Below, piece after piece: positions 5,961 through 6,062 of a stretch of DNA of 6,062 nt. Source of the DNA: DASQFQ01 sp039934455. Its GTDB lineage: Bacteria > Actinomycetota > Thermoleophilia > Solirubrobacterales > Solirubrobacteraceae. Made by a program: the position numbers and the translations under genes. Each line of letters opens with the position of its first letter. Within the stretch, counting starts at the first letter, position 1. Location of the stretch: the NCBI GenBank assembly GCA_039934455.1, contig JBDTMF010000245.1, positions 1 to 6,062 of the forward strand, written 5' to 3'. The notes under the pieces are model-generated. The model ran no database searches. It was not told the DNA's origin and saw only the letters and a list, made by a program, of their open reading frames with translations.

Positions 5961-5980
5961 GCGCGCACGGGCCCGCGCGC
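5961..5980 (+). terminator. GC hairpin after the sigma factor gene, possible terminator
   Basis: GCGCGC (5961-5966) pairs with GCGCGC (5975-5980) around an 8-nt loop, beginning 3 nt after the TGA at 5955-5957. There is no T-run. It lies between the sigma gene and the next candidate ECF41 promoter, so it could separate two units. In such GC-rich DNA this may be chance. Confidence 0.3.
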
Positions 5981-6002
5981 ACGTGCTGAAGCGCGCGGAG
6001 GA

Positions 6003-6028
6003 TGTCACAGCTGGGTTCCCTTCTTGTC
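6003..6028 (+). promoter_or_regulatory. Second ECF41-like promoter facing out of the window
   Basis: A full TGTCACA -35 motif lies at 6003-6009, with TGTC at 6025-6028 after 15 nt, one less than the consensus spacing. The flanking bases repeat those of the operon promoter: GATGTCACAGC occurs identically at 4035-4045 and 6001-6011. It would read rightward into a gene beyond base 6062, 105 or more bases after the sigma gene stop. No start codon for that gene is visible here. Confidence 0.55.
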
Positions 6029-6062
6029 AGTCGAAACTGTCACTGAAAACGGCTGTGTCAGA

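Noticed and set aside
6028..6044. CAGT-CGAA-ACTG mini-hairpin and TGTCAGT/TGTCACT repeats near the right edge
   Set aside because: The stem is only 4 bp. TGTCACT at 6038 has TGTC after 11 nt, not 15-16, so it does not form a further ECF41 site.
1..6062. CRISPR arrays, tRNA or rRNA genes, toxin-antitoxin or phage-defence genes
   Set aside because: No regularly spaced repeats, no tRNA/rRNA-like segments and no such protein motifs were seen on either strand.

Overview
The window is high-GC DNA with strong G/C bias at third codon positions, GTG starts, one probable leaderless gene and an ECF41-type sigma factor. This fits a high-GC actinomycete; a Solirubrobacterales/Thermoleophilia-like soil actinobacterium is my guess. 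The lineage is inferred from composition and gene style only.

Layout. Bases 1-1746 are a graveyard of two insertion sequences. A 5' remnant of an IS256-family element (transposase on +, with one extra C causing a frameshift near 246-249) runs to about 821. It abuts, tail to tail, a remnant of an IS21-family element on the - strand (istA without its C-terminal end and without istB). The IS21 outer end is visible at about 1739-1746 as two 25-bp tandem terminal repeats. Neither element can encode a complete transposase from this DNA.

Bases 1863-3936 hold three chromosomal-looking genes on +. They are a 96-aa protein resembling the ABM/ferredoxin-like fold, a 355-aa Glu/Leu/Phe/Val (GLFV) dehydrogenase-family enzyme that probably starts leaderless at GTG 2268, and a 120-aa small protein resembling a half-GNAT. 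GC-rich hairpins without U-tracts follow several of these genes and may be terminators.

Bases 4037-5957 form a compact regulatory operon. An atypical SDR (NAD(P)-dependent epimerase-like) gene overlaps by 4 bp (ATGA) the gene of an ECF41 sigma factor (SigJ type). The sigma factor carries the family hallmarks WLPEP, DGGGK and NPDKL in its linker and C-terminal SnoaL-like extension. Upstream of the pair lies TGTCACA-N16-TGTC, which nearly matches the published ECF41 promoter (TGTCACA-N16-CGTC), so the operon is probably autoregulated. A second copy of the -35 motif, in an identical 11-bp context (GATGTCACAGC), lies just downstream of the sigma gene at 6001-6011. It has a TGTC 15 nt further on and points at a gene beyond the window edge, which I predict to be a second regulon member. 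This sigma/epimerase/promoter module is the most interesting part of the window. The family is known, but its signal and substrate generally are not.
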